Assembly (NCBI GenBank): GCA_030150335.1
Contig: JASLGC010000226.1
Coordinates: 1-6,450 of the forward strand
Origin: Flavobacterium sp.
GTDB lineage: Bacteria > Bacteroidota > Bacteroidia > Flavobacteriales > Flavobacteriaceae
Length of the DNA stretch: 6,450 nt
Direction: 5' to 3'
This document shows positions 1-6,388 of the stretch, piece by piece. The number at the start of each line of letters is the position of its first letter. Within the stretch, counting starts at the first letter, position 1. A program made the translations under genes and the position numbers. The notes under the pieces are model-generated. The model was not told the DNA's origin. It made no database searches and saw only the letters and a list, made by a program, of their open reading frames with translations.

Positions 1-57
1 TGGATAGATGTTGTAAATCTTATGACAATCCTATTAAAAATGTGGCGTAAAAAATAA
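1..57 (+). CDS. Possible C-terminal tail of an upstream gene (partial)
   Basis: Frame 1 is open from the window edge to a TAA at 55-57 and would encode WIDVVNLMTILLKMWRKK. A hydrophobic stretch followed by a basic end would suit the tail of a membrane-associated protein. A second frame is also open from the edge (3-50, ending NPIKNVA), so reading frame and strand cannot be decided from so few codons. The promoter-like element at 75-82 just downstream fits a gene ending here. No family is recognised. Confidence 0.3.
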   Translation, partial: WIDVVNLMTILLKMWRKK

Positions 58-74
58 TAATAATTGGGGTTTTA

Positions 75-82
75 TAGTTTTG
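75..82 (+). promoter_or_regulatory. Bacteroidota -7 element (TAGTTTTG)
   Basis: TAGTTTTG matches the Bacteroidota housekeeping sigma -7 consensus TAnnTTTG exactly. The next gene on this strand is the GLPGLI-family gene, whose ATG is at 232, so transcription starting near 89 would give a leader of roughly 140 bases. I see no convincing -33 TTG at the usual 19-21 base spacing. No open frame longer than about a dozen codons lies between this site and that gene. A second promoter nearer the gene is possible but no consensus match was found. Confidence 0.45.
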
Positions 83-231
83 CAAAGGTAATTCATATTC
101 TTTATTTGAGAGGTATTTATTTTAAAGAGAGTTTGTTATGGTCTTACTTATTAATGCTCTAATTTGCTTTTGAGTTAAAGATTATTAACATTTGTATAAC
201 TTTATTTTAATAACAATCAAAATTGAAGTTT

Positions 232-1038
232 ATGACAAGAATTCTTTATATCATGCTTGTAGTTCTTATAAGCTCGATTACTGCTAAAGCACAGGAAAAA
301 ATTGATGTAATGCGTTATGAATACGAGGTAGTGTTTAAACCCAGTATTAAAGATGCAGATAGTGTTTATACAGAGAAAATGTATTTAGACGTATGGGGTA
401 ATCAATCGAGATTTTCTTCAGAGTCAAAGTCTAAATTAATTGAATTCTTAGCAGAGGAAAAGAATTCACCGTTTAGAGGGGAGATGTTTTTACCAGCAGG
501 AGTTAAGTCAACGCGTTTAGGTTGGACTGTTATTCGAGAAGGGCAGAAAGTTTATGTAGTCAGTAAAGTGGGAGCTTCATTGATGAAGATGGAAAGTTCA
601 TTAAAAGAAATAAAGTGGGACATAATACCAGAAATTGAAGAGTATGAAGGGATGAGAGTTCAGAAGGCAACTGCTGAATTAGGAGGTAGAATGTGGACAG
701 TATGGTTTACAAATGAAATTGATTTAATGGAGGGGCCTTATAAGTTTAAGAATTTACCAGGTTTTGTAGTTAAGGCAGTAGACGATAAAGCAGATTATCT
801 TTTTGAGTTTAGAAAAAGTGAAAAGGCACAAACCGTTAGTAGATATTATGGCTATGAAAATGCTATGCTTGTTGATGCTAAAAAAATGCTTAAAGCACGG
901 GAAATAGCTTCAAATAAAACACAAAAACAAGTTTTAAGTGAGCGTGGAATTACTATTCACGTCGAACCGAATTCAGAGTCTGAAGTGAATTTAAATAAAC
1001 GTATTGGTGATGATGTTAATCATATTGAAAAATTATAG
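232..1038 (+). CDS. GLPGLI-family exported protein
   Basis: This is a 268-residue exported protein of the GLPGLI family (TIGR01200 type), which is confined largely to Bacteroidota and has no known biochemical function. Residues 1-20 form a signal peptide: basic MTR, a hydrophobic core, then a KA-Q type cleavage site at about A20/Q21. The family core is clear: W129-D-I-I-P, then the G-R-M-W-T-V-W-F-T block near residues 152-160, and the signature GPYKFKNLPGF at about 168-178, where the usual GLPGLI reads NLPGF. About 90 mostly charged residues follow, without a transmembrane segment or a lipobox cysteine, so the product is probably periplasmic or surface-exposed. I chose ATG 232 over the TTG at 223 because it gives a normal signal peptide; an in-frame TAA lies at 211. 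A decayed paralogue starts 1 base after its stop, and an outer-membrane beta-barrel gene follows, as is common for this family. Family assignment is secure; function is not. Confidence 0.9.
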   Translation: MTRILYIMLVVLISSITAKAQEKIDVMRYEYEVVFKPSIKDADSVYTEKMYLDVWGNQSRFSSESKSKLIEFLAEEKNSPFRGEMFLPAGVKSTRLGWTVIREGQKVYVVSKVGASLMKMESSLKEIKWDIIPEIEEYEGMRVQKATAELGGRMWTVWFTNEIDLMEGPYKFKNLPGFVVKAVDDKADYLFEFRKSEKAQTVSRYYGYENAMLVDAKKMLKAREIASNKTQKQVLSERGITIHVEPNSESEVNLNKRIGDDVNHIEKL

Positions 1039-1039
1039 G

Positions 1040-1357
1040 ATGAAAATATTGAAGTACTTTTTCTTTTGTTAAATGGCGTTTCTTAGATACAGAATTTTGA
1101 AGAGGTACTGCGTTGTGAATATCAATTGATTTTTAAGAGAGTAAAGTAGTAGAAATACTTGGATAGCCTAAAGTGAACTTTGAGGTTTTACAGATGTATC
1201 TAAAAAAGATTTGATGAGAATTAAATATATAAATACTAATAAATCTCTGAATCTGCTATTAGTAAAACAAGGAGGGGATATTCACTATGTAAAAGATAAT
1301 CAGGAATATTTTAAAAAGAGGTATCATAAAAAATTTGACAAAGAACAACACCAATAG
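1040..1357 (+). pseudogene. Decayed N-terminal fragment of a second GLPGLI-family gene
   Basis: This region has no long open frame but keeps pieces that align with the intact gene upstream. ATG 1040 begins MKILKYFFFC, a signal-peptide-like start that meets a TAA at once. In the next frame, 1087-1137 reads IQNFEEVLRCEYQLIFK, which aligns without gaps with AQEKIDVMRYEYEVVFK of the intact protein. At DNA level, 1102-1137 matches 304-339 at 25 of 36 bases. Further on, a 47-codon open stretch (1214-1357) contains LNLLLVKQGGDIHYV, resembling LGWTVIREGQKVYVV there. Between the two pieces there are TAGTAG and other stops, and the spacing is about 68 bases shorter than in the intact gene. The GLPGLI signature half is missing. 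I infer a tandem duplicate that lost its C-terminal half and then decayed. The alignments were made by eye; the second block is weaker. The 47-codon stretch alone could be mistaken for a small gene. Confidence 0.55.
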
Positions 1358-1375
1358 AATTAGAATAGCATTAGT

Positions 1376-1383
1376 TACTTTTC
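1376..1383 (+). promoter_or_regulatory. Weak -7-like element (TACTTTTC) before the beta-barrel gene
   Basis: TACTTTTC differs from TAnnTTTG only at the last base and lies 20 bases before the ATG at 1403. It would give a very short leader. No -33 TTG is placed at a suitable distance. It may drive the beta-barrel gene separately from the GLPGLI gene, now that a broken gene lies between them; equally, the gene may be read through from upstream. Confidence 0.25.
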
Positions 1384-1402
1384 CCACTGACGATTTCACT
1401 TT

Positions 1403-4057
1403 ATGAAACATTTTACTTTACTATTTTTTATACTTACTCTCTTTACTACGCAAGCACAAGTTGTGATAAAGGGCAAGGTGTTGGATAATACACAACAACC
1501 TATTGACCATGCTACAGTTATTATTGAAGATGTAATAACGAAAGCTGTTACCCTATATGAAATGGTAGATGAAAAAGGGAACTTTGAACTTGTTTTAAAA
1601 AGTAATCAGCCGGAAGTGATAATACGTGTTAATGCATTAAACTTTTTATCGCAGACAAAAAAAATAGCTAATAAATCACAAGATTTTACTTTTGAACTTG
1701 TTCCTGAGGCTACACAGTTAGAAGAGATATTCGTTAAAGCGTCTGCCGTTACACAACATAACGATACAATCGTTTTTGACTTAAAAGCATTTGCAGGAAA
1801 AAACGACCGCGTTTTAGAAGATGTATTAAAAAAGATGCCTGGCATTGAAGTTTCTGAAGAAGGACAAATCAAATATCAAGGTAAAGAAATCAATAAGTTT
1901 TACGTAGAAGGGAAAGATTTAATGGGAGGCAGGTATTCTTCAATTACGAAAGCTCTCCCTAATCTTCACGTTGATAAATTAGAAGTATTAGAAAATCACC
2001 AACCAATAAAAATGCTGGAGAATAAAATAGCATCAGAAAATCCAGCTATAAATATTCGATTAAAAAATAAAGTTAGTTTTAGTGGAAGTGGAAGAGTAGG
2101 AATTGGAGCTGACCCTTTTTTGTGGAATACTTCGCTTTCGCCTATGTTTTTAAGCAAAGGGGTACAATATCTTTTTAGTTACGAAGCGAATAATACTGGC
2201 GACAATGTTGCTAATAAATTGCGCGACTTTTCTACAGGAAGTAGTTATGATACATATTTGTATTCTAAATCAGTAGGAACAACTTTATATATAGCAGAAA
2301 CTGCTATTCCTTCAATTGCTCAATCTCGTTATTTTTTCAATAAATCACATTTAGTTTCAGCTAATTTTCTTACAAAATTGACTGAGAAATTGGAAATGAG
2401 AACTAACGTCTATTATTATAATAATGAAATAGAACGCAATGGAGAGGAGTACACTGAAATTAAAAATATAACAGAAGATAAAAGTGACGAAGTTATTCGC
2501 TATAGTCGTAAGAACAATAGCTTCTTGTTTGAAGAATACTTTAAGTCAGTGTTCACTTTTACGAAAAATACAGAGGATAATTTCTTTAAAGACTATGTTA
2601 CTATTAGTTTAAATAGATCTAAAAATAGAGGAGCGTTATTCTTAAATACTGATCCAATTCATCAAAGTGTACAATCGCCTTCGTTTAGTTTGCAAAACTC
2701 AATGAGTACACTTATACCAGTAGGTAAAAATAAGTTTATCAACTTTAAGTCACTTGTTGATTTTACACGTGATAAACAAGATTACGACGTAAACCCTATT
2801 GCAGATTTAAACTTCCCGGATGAATCATTAAAGCAATACGTATCTCTTAATCAAGAGTATTTGGATAATACTTTTTATACCAGTAATGCTTTTTCAATGT
2901 CTTGGAAAGTTAAGAAATGGACCATTAGTGAAGAGTATAGTTTGGTATATGAAAATAGAAAGATAGAAACAGATTTATATGGTTGGCAACAATACAAAGA
3001 AAATGTAGGAAGTCAGTATCAAAATGATATCAATTACAATCGATTTAATAATGCGCTAAGGACAGGGGTTAACTATAAAGGTACTAAATGGGATATGAGT
3101 TTTAACTTGCCAATAGTATGGAATACATTTTCTTTAAATGATCGTGTTTTAGATGAGAAGACAACAAAAAATAAAGTAAATCTAACACCTTCGTTTTATA
3201 CATCTTATAAGCTTTCTCAGATGTGGACTGTTAGAGGAAGTGCAAGTCAGTTGATAACCTATACTCCTTTAAGCCAATTATACCCTAATTATATATTTAA
3301 AGGATTAGATTTTATAGCCTTTAAAAATAAGATTGAGGATACTAAAAGCTTTAGTTCAAGAGTTGCTTTTGAATTTAAAAATCCTTTCAATGGAGTATTT
3401 GCTAATGGGAGTGTTGGTTATGCAAAAACAGATTATAAAGTACTATTTGCAACATATATAGATAATAATGGGCAGCAAGTTATAGAAGCTATTGACAAAA
3501 AGAATACTAATTTTCGACATACAGCAAATCTTAACATAGGTAAGTTTTTCAGCAAAGTGAGTATGAATGTAAAAGGGGTGTTTAGTTTTGACAAGAATAA
3601 AAGCGAAGTATTGATTAACGAATCTCTACGAAATATTAACATGTACAATTATAATTATGGTTTACAAATAACCAATAATCACTTTGATTGGGCAAATCTT
3701 ACGTATGATTTTAATTATGGAGAACAAGAACGAAATGATGAGTTTATGTCTGTAAATAGTTATAATACAAGCCATAATCTTCGTTTAGATGTTATTCCAT
3801 TTAAAGCCCATAGTCTTGTTTGGAAGTTAGATTATCGAGAGAATACCTTTGATAAACAAACTTTTTCAAATCGCTTTATGGATTTGATGTATCGTTTTAA
3901 GTGGAATAAAAAGAAGATTGACATTGATGTTGAATGGCGAAATATATTGAACACAAAGGAATATGAGCAAGTTATTGTCAATAACATTCAAACATCAAGA
4001 ACAGGTTTTAAACTAAGGCCCACTCAGGTTTTAGCATCTGTTCGTTTCAATTTTTAA
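1403..4057 (+). CDS. Outer-membrane beta-barrel protein with carboxypeptidase-regulatory-like domain (TonB-receptor-like)
   Basis: This 884-residue outer-membrane protein starts with a signal peptide (1-18, cleavage at about TQA-Q). A carboxypeptidase-regulatory-like beta-sandwich follows at about 20-102 (IKGKVLDNTQQPIDHATVII, then DEKGNFEL). A plug-like region at about 108-222 has the family blocks DTIVFDLKAF, DRVLEDVLKKMPGIEV, GKEINKFYVEG and LEVLENHQPIK. From about 224 the sequence is rich in alternating aromatic and polar residues and ends in VRFNF, the terminal aromatic typical of barrels inserted by the Bam machinery. The layout fits the Bacteroidota 'outer membrane beta-barrel family' (OMP_b-brl_3 type) related to TonB-dependent receptors. 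I see no clear TonB box and no partner lipoprotein of the SusD type, so it is not a classical SusC. The substrate is unknown. Proteins of this type are often encoded beside GLPGLI genes, as here. The start is the ATG beginning the signal peptide; there is no SD. Confidence 0.92.
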   Translation: MKHFTLLFFILTLFTTQAQVVIKGKVLDNTQQPIDHATVIIEDVITKAVTLYEMVDEKGNFELVLKSNQPEVIIRVNALNFLSQTKKIANKSQDFTFELVPEATQLEEIFVKASAVTQHNDTIVFDLKAFAGKNDRVLEDVLKKMPGIEVSEEGQIKYQGKEINKFYVEGKDLMGGRYSSITKALPNLHVDKLEVLENHQPIKMLENKIASENPAINIRLKNKVSFSGSGRVGIGADPFLWNTSLSPMFLSKGVQYLFSYEANNTGDNVANKLRDFSTGSSYDTYLYSKSVGTTLYIAETAIPSIAQSRYFFNKSHLVSANFLTKLTEKLEMRTNVYYYNNEIERNGEEYTEIKNITEDKSDEVIRYSRKNNSFLFEEYFKSVFTFTKNTEDNFFKDYVTISLNRSKNRGALFLNTDPIHQSVQSPSFSLQNSMSTLIPVGKNKFINFKSLVDFTRDKQDYDVNPIADLNFPDESLKQYVSLNQEYLDNTFYTSNAFSMSWKVKKWTISEEYSLVYENRKIETDLYGWQQYKENVGSQYQNDINYNRFNNALRTGVNYKGTKWDMSFNLPIVWNTFSLNDRVLDEKTTKNKVNLTPSFYTSYKLSQMWTVRGSASQLITYTPLSQLYPNYIFKGLDFIAFKNKIEDTKSFSSRVAFEFKNPFNGVFANGSVGYAKTDYKVLFATYIDNNGQQVIEAIDKKNTNFRHTANLNIGKFFSKVSMNVKGVFSFDKNKSEVLINESLRNINMYNYNYGLQITNNHFDWANLTYDFNYGEQERNDEFMSVNSYNTSHNLRLDVIPFKAHSLVWKLDYRENTFDKQTFSNRFMDLMYRFKWNKKKIDIDVEWRNILNTKEYEQVIVNNIQTSRTGFKLRPTQVLASVRFNF

Positions 4058-4139
4058 AAGAATTTAAAAGGTTATTTTACTATGAGAAAAGAGGTTTTGT
4101 TTTTTAGGAATTAGCTATTTAGAATGTGCAGACTTATTT

Positions 4140-4147
4140 TATCTTTG
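4140..4147 (+). promoter_or_regulatory. Bacteroidota -7 element (TATCTTTG) for the truC gene
   Basis: TATCTTTG is a full match to TAnnTTTG and ends 5 bases before the ATG at 4153. The predicted transcription start would fall at or within a few bases of that ATG, so the mRNA would be leaderless or nearly so. The -33 side is a plain AT-rich stretch with no clear TTG at the normal distance. The element also argues against the upstream GTG at 4126 as start, because that codon lies 5' of the promoter. Confidence 0.55.
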
Positions 4148-4152
4148 CGCCT

Positions 4153-4851
4153 ATGTTAGAAATTCTTTACCAAGACGAGTACATCGTTGCAATTAATAAA
4201 CCGAGAGATTTACTGGTACACAAGTCGTTTATCGCGAGTGATATCCAAGAGTATGCTATTCAAATCTTACGTGACCAAATAGGACAATACGTTTATCCAG
4301 TTCACAGATTGGATAGAAAGACCTCTGGGGTGTTGTTATTTGCATTGGATAAAGAAACATTAAAGGTGTTGAATGATGACTTTGCAACGCGAAAAGTTGA
4401 GAAGAAGTACATCGCTATTGTTCGTGGGTACACCATAGATGAGGAAACGATAGATTACGCATTGACCAATGATAGTGGGCAAACACAAGAGGCAAAGACG
4501 TATTATAAAACTTTGCAACGCGTTGAGGTGGATATGCCTTTTGGAAAGCACCTAACGTCTCGTTATTCTCTTGTGGAAGCACATCCAGAAACGGGAAGAC
4601 AACACCAATTGCGCAAGCATTTCAAGCATATATTTCATCCGATTATTGGTAGTCGTCCGCATGGATGTAATAAACAAAATAAACTTTGGTTAGACACGCA
4701 TAACCTCGGAGCAATGCTACTTCACGCATTGGAACTTGAGTTTGACCACCCAATTACGCAAGAACACATTAAACTTCGCGCTACAATTGATGAACAATAC
4801 ACAAAGTACAATGCTGTATTGGGATTCGATTTAGAAGAGTTTTATAAGTAG
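4153..4851 (+). CDS. truC: RluA-family pseudouridine synthase, TruC-like (tRNA U65)
   Basis: This 232-residue enzyme isomerises uridine to pseudouridine in RNA. TruC acts on position 65 of certain tRNAs in E. coli, in the cytoplasm. The opening LEILYQDEYIVAINKP, followed by LVHKS and RDQIGQYVYPVHRLDR, is close to E. coli TruC as I remember it. The RluA-family catalytic motif HRLDRKTSG lies at 51-59, with D54 the expected catalytic aspartate. Later family blocks are KKYIAIVRG (84-92), ETGRQHQLRKHF (146-157), HPIIG (162-166) and LLHALELEFDHP (189-200). There is no N-terminal S4 domain, as expected for TruC rather than RluC/RluD. The length is a little below the roughly 260 of E. coli TruC. An in-frame GTG at 4126 would add 9 residues, but ATG 4153 fits the family N-terminus and the promoter position. 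Assignment to RluA is near certain; TruC is favoured over other short RluA members. Confidence 0.92.
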   Translation: MLEILYQDEYIVAINKPRDLLVHKSFIASDIQEYAIQILRDQIGQYVYPVHRLDRKTSGVLLFALDKETLKVLNDDFATRKVEKKYIAIVRGYTIDEETIDYALTNDSGQTQEAKTYYKTLQRVEVDMPFGKHLTSRYSLVEAHPETGRQHQLRKHFKHIFHPIIGSRPHGCNKQNKLWLDTHNLGAMLLHALELEFDHPITQEHIKLRATIDEQYTKYNAVLGFDLEEFYK

Positions 4852-4931
4852 TTTTTTGGTCTACAGTTTACAGAGTAAGTACTGATAACTGTTAACTGTC
4901 AACTAAAAACAACTGATAACTAAAAAAACTA
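4849..4931. terminator. Possible bidirectional terminator between convergent genes
   Basis: Both convergent genes end in the same sequence: TAG plus six T on the + strand (4849-4857) and, read on the - strand, TAG plus six T at 4931-4923. These arms form a 9-base perfect inverted repeat spanning both stop codons. Inside them, CAGTT (4864-4868) can pair with AACTG at 4887-4891 or 4911-4915, giving small nested hairpins. Stems are short and AT-rich, so this is not a strong classical intrinsic terminator. It is offered because nothing else between the genes could end either transcript. Confidence 0.35.
4881..4921. repeat. Short degenerate heptamer / AACTG repeat
   Basis: The 10-mer ACTGATAACT occurs twice (4881-4890 and 4912-4921). 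Between and around the copies a seven-base period can be read as ATAACTG, TTAACTG, TCAACTA (4885-4905). It is a small low-complexity tandem repeat confined to the gap between two convergent genes. Its function is unknown; it may form part of the terminator structure or be a replication-slippage product. Confidence 0.5.
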
Positions 4932-6170
4932 TTCATATCTCAATGCCTCCACAGGGTCAAGCTTAGCGGCTTTTATAGCGGGGTATAAACCAGAGATAAC
5001 AGCTACAATAAAAGTTGTAACAAAAGCGGCAATGATGGCTGTCCATGGAATTACAAAGTAGAAGTTCATTGCTTTAGACAATCCGAAAGCAGTTAATATC
5101 CCCAATAGCGTACCGATTAGTCCACCAAGTTGACCAATAATAACCGTTTCTGTAAAGAATTGTAAAGCAATTGTTTTGCGTTTAGCACCTAAAGATTTGC
5201 GTACACCAATTTCACGAGTACGCTCTGTAACAGACACCAGCATAATATTCATCAGAGCAATAGATGACCCTAAGATAGTAATCAAGCCAATTACCCAAGC
5301 GGCAACATTTAGCATATTTACCTGCGTAAGCATAGAGCGAATCATATCATCGCTGCGTTCAATACCAAAGTTTGATTTGTGTGCAGGAGATAAACGACGA
5401 ATATTTCTAAAGTCTAAAATAGCTTGGTCTGTTGCCTGGTCCAATAAATGGTCTTGCAACAAGCTTACTTTTAGCTCGTAATTGATATTTGATGCATTGA
5501 AGATAGTTCTGGCAATTTGGATAGGAATAAACACTCGTTGGTCTTCATTTTGACCAAACGTACTCCCTTGTTCTTTAAGAATTCCGATGATTTTAAACTT
5601 ATATCCTCTGATAGAAATTACTTGGTTTATCGGGCTAAACTCTTTAAACATTTTCTTAGAAAAGTCAGACCCAACGACACATACAAAGTGGTTGTTTACT
5701 ATATCGGTATAACTGAAGTTACGTCCATTCTCTACCTTGATACCGCTATTAGGTAAGTAATTCTCATCACATCCTAATATTGAAATCTCAGGATCCGTTT
5801 TCATGAAATCATTTTTAACCTCAATATTAGTAGCAGCTTGAAAAGAGATAGAAACAGTAGATAATGGAAAAGCGTAGTCCTCTTTAAAACTCTGTGCTTG
5901 GGCGTAGGTAATAGGAGGGTTTATTTGTTGTACCGACTTGTTTTTTGCCATTTTCCCAGCTACGTCATATTGGCTGATGGTAAACGTATTAGCACCCATC
6001 GAAGCAAAGTCTGTCAAGATGGTATTTTTCAAAGCAGACACCACAGATAATATCCCAACTAAAGCCCATATACCAATTGCAATGATGAAAATAGTAATGC
6101 AAGTACGAAGGATTTGACTCTTAATACTTGTAATGGCAATTCGGATATTCTCTAAACTAAGTTTTATCAT
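4929..6170 (-). CDS. ABC transporter permease, MacB/FtsX type
   Basis: This 413-residue inner-membrane permease has the four-helix MacB/LolCE layout. The amphipathic start (ENIRIAITSIKSQILRT) leads into TM1 at about 23-48. A periplasmic MacB_PCD-type domain covers about 50-285, and the C-terminal FtsX domain has TM helices at about 288-314, 341-366 and 374-398. Family hallmarks are MLVSVTERTREIGVRKSLGA (310-329), which in this family follows the second helix and contacts the ATPase, and the closing DPVEALRYE. Such proteins use cytoplasmic ATP hydrolysis to drive periplasmic mechanotransmission, lipoprotein handling or efflux; the substrate cannot be told here. There is no nucleotide-binding domain fused to it and no ATPase gene next to it in the window, so its partner must be encoded elsewhere. 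The gene appears monocistronic, convergent with truC and divergent from hisS. ATG at 6170 gives the expected N-terminus. Confidence 0.93.
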   Translation of the reverse strand: MIKLSLENIRIAITSIKSQILRTCITIFIIAIGIWALVGILSVVSALKNTILTDFASMGANTFTISQYDVAGKMAKNKSVQQINPPITYAQAQSFKEDYAFPLSTVSISFQAATNIEVKNDFMKTDPEISILGCDENYLPNSGIKVENGRNFSYTDIVNNHFVCVVGSDFSKKMFKEFSPINQVISIRGYKFKIIGILKEQGSTFGQNEDQRVFIPIQIARTIFNASNINYELKVSLLQDHLLDQATDQAILDFRNIRRLSPAHKSNFGIERSDDMIRSMLTQVNMLNVAAWVIGLITILGSSIALMNIMLVSVTERTREIGVRKSLGAKRKTIALQFFTETVIIGQLGGLIGTLLGILTAFGLSKAMNFYFVIPWTAIIAAFVTTFIVAVISGLYPAIKAAKLDPVEALRYE

Positions 6171-6200
6171 GAAGATTTGACGCTACTATTGATGTTGCTT

Positions 6201-6208
6201 TAAAAGTA
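6201..6208 (-). promoter_or_regulatory. Possible -7 element (TACTTTTA) for the permease gene
   Basis: Read on the - strand, TACTTTTA matches TAnnTTTG except for the final base, and it lies about 30 bases before the permease ATG, giving a leader of roughly 20-25 bases. The -33 side has no clear TTG. The placement is good but the sequence match is imperfect in very AT-rich DNA. Confidence 0.35.
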
Positions 6209-6345
6209 AAAATATCGAAAATTATTTAAATCCTTGTGTTATTTGAATAGAATTAATTAAATAATGAAAAAATGGCACTTATTTGATTGCAGTAAACTAA
6301 TTGTTATTGATATCGCTCAGAATAGGGTTTTTTTAAAAAAAGTAG

Positions 6346-6353
6346 TAGTTTTG
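6346..6353 (+). promoter_or_regulatory. Bacteroidota -7 element (TAGTTTTG) for hisS
   Basis: TAGTTTTG is a full TAnnTTTG match, 35 bases before the hisS ATG, which predicts transcription starting near 6360 and a leader of about 30 bases. Immediately upstream sits a T7A7 palindrome (6328-6341) in the spacer and -33 zone. No clear TTG is present at the -33 position. Confidence 0.55.
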
Positions 6354-6388
6354 TAGTATAATGTTAAATGAATAAAAATTAATTAGAG

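Noticed and set aside
223..231. TTG at 223 as start of the GLPGLI gene
   Set aside because: ATG at 232 gives a standard signal peptide, and TTG starts are rare; the extension adds only three residues.
1271..1293. GGAGGGG followed 7 bases later by ATG, resembling a strong Shine-Dalgarno and start
   Set aside because: The ATG (1288) is followed at once by TAA, SD sequences are little used in this phylum, and the bases are explained as codons of the decayed GLPGLI fragment.
1335..1366. TTGACA with TAGAAT downstream, like a sigma70 promoter of Proteobacteria
   Set aside because: Spacing is 14 or 20 bases rather than about 17, and Bacteroidota do not use this consensus; it also falls partly in the decayed coding fragment.
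1606..1872. 88-codon open frame on the - strand
   Set aside because: It lies wholly inside the strongly supported beta-barrel gene, over its domain and plug coding region, and has no recognisable motifs.
3433..3648. 71-codon open frame on the - strand
   Set aside because: Antisense to the barrel-coding part of the outer-membrane protein; no family features or promoter.
4360..4551. 63-codon open frame on the - strand inside truC
   Set aside because: Overlaps conserved pseudouridine synthase coding sequence; no features of its own.
5176..5481. 101-codon open frame on the + strand
   Set aside because: Antisense to the FtsX-domain end of the permease; composition follows the complement of conserved codons.
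5517..5756. 79-codon open frame on the + strand
   Set aside because: Antisense to the periplasmic domain of the permease, with no recognisable motif.
6264..6356. 30-codon open frame MKKWHLFDCSK... in the permease-hisS gap
   Set aside because: It runs through the T7A7 tract and the hisS -7 element, has no visible promoter or homology, and is likely chance.
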